From: Dugong dugon
Taxonomy: Eukaryota > Chordata > Mammalia > Sirenia > Dugongidae
Direction: 5' to 3'
Assembly: GCA_030035585.1 (NCBI GenBank)
Contig: CM057481.1
Span: 10,131,128-10,195,127, forward strand
Length of the DNA stretch: 64,000 bases
The notes beneath the pieces were generated by a model, which had not been told where the DNA came from, did no database searches, and worked only from the letters and a program-made list of their open reading frames with translations. Position numbers and translations under genes: made by a program. Below are positions 63,550 through 64,000 of the stretch, one piece after another. Every line of letters starts with the position of its first letter. Position 1 is the stretch's first letter.

Positions 63550-63990
63550 ACTTTCTGCACACCCAGGCCAACCACATTGGTTTTCTTTCAGTTTCTCAAA
63601 ATCCTGTCCCATATTGCCACTGGGCCTTTGCATGCTCATCCTCCACGTCTAGAATGCCCTTCTCCCCACTCCTCACCTGCCTCCTGCCTGCTTATCCCTC
63701 ATAGCTCAGCGCCCTCTAAGACCACCCAGAACTCCCAGGACCGTCATATCCTACCCTCCAGCCATGCCTCCCTCGCCCTCCGCTCCACACAGAGGACCCT
63801 GTTCTAGCCGTTACCACACGGTATCGTGACGCCTGCCTCCACGTAGGTCTCCCCAGCCATTGTGAGCTCCTCATGGGAGGCAAGGGGAGGCTGCATTCCA
63901 CTCTTGTTGCTTCCCCAGCCCCTGGCACAGAGCTTGGCACATAGTAGTAGGTACTCAGTAAGCATTAAATGAGCGTGGACTTGAAGTCCC
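63550..63990 (+). repeat. L2 LINE 3' end
   Basis: GGGCCTTTGCATGCTCATCC, TAGAATGCCCTTCTCCCC, CATAGCTCAGCGCCCTC, TGTGAGCTCCTCATGGGAGG, CCTGGCACAGAGCTTGGCACATAGTAG and AGTAAGCATTAAATGAG follow the L2 3' end in order. Confidence 0.92.
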
Positions 63991-64000
63991 TTCTTCTGTA

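Larger units (their letters stand above)
54245..64000 (+). other. Downstream intron of the ARHGEF3-like gene (runs past window end)
   Basis: It starts GTAAGTATAGTGCG, a consensus donor. No sequence encoding the expected next segment (EPSNKRVKP) or an ARHGEF3 alternative first exon was found up to 64000. Confidence 0.6.

Overview
This is nuclear DNA from an afrotherian mammal, most likely an elephant. About 30 AfroSINE-type copies are spread through the window. They have a tRNA-like head (TGGTGCAGTGGTTAAGAG, later GTTCGAATCC) and the tail phrase CGCTATGAGTCGGAAT. RTE (BovB-like) LINEs and large young-looking L1 elements occur beside them. No prokaryotic-style genes, operons, CRISPR arrays or structural RNA genes are present. 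The species call is an inference from repeat families recognised by memory.

The only protein-coding feature I can support is one 63-nt exon at 54182-54244 (+). It has a pyrimidine-rich acceptor ending in AG, an open phase-0 reading frame of 21 codons, and a GTAAGT donor. The peptide (RKRKQSAQDEDA followed by VSLCSLDIS) matches what I remember of an N-terminal alternative segment of ARHGEF3 (XPLN), a Rho guanine-nucleotide exchange factor paralogous to NET1. On that reading the whole window is intronic sequence on either side of this exon, with the gene running left to right.

Layout. 1-1430: 3' half of a minus-strand L1. 3100-20100: mostly old unique DNA, MIRs and AfroSINEs, with an RTE fragment (10653-11475), an L1 3'UTR fragment (17215-18020) and a hAT/Charlie-like element (18054-18738). 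20930-24425: an old minus-strand L1 with a younger plus-strand L1 and a SINE inserted in it. 26042-33015: a dense SINE cluster with a tRNA-Gly-headed SINE, a 52-bp tandem array and a small TA-flanked inverted-repeat transposon inside an old L1. 34838-41100: RTE pieces, a 505-bp hAT-like element with about 128-bp terminal inverted repeats, a repeat-free stretch rich in TAAT motifs, and a Tigger-like element carrying a SINE. 41402-49781: a nearly full-length minus-strand L1 (8.4 kb) flanked by a 12-bp target-site duplication. 50048-53430: a second copy of the tRNA-Gly SINE family plus SINE, L1 and RTE fragments. 53444-55000: the exon and its flanks. 55951-58750: a long decayed RTE. 58750-64000: mostly unique DNA with SINEs, an L2 and a short retrocopied insert.

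The mobile elements appear to form a dependency network. L1 and RTE supply reverse transcriptase. The AfroSINEs and the tRNA-Gly-headed SINE both end in sequence resembling the RTE 3' end, so RTE is their likely mobiliser. I see no new enzymatic or defence system. The most interesting signals are the chimeric SINE family, the hAT-like inverted-repeat element, the L1 architecture (5'UTR monomers, long inter-ORF spacer, single ORF1 nonsense codon), the 52-bp CCAAT/E-box array and the short retrocopy.
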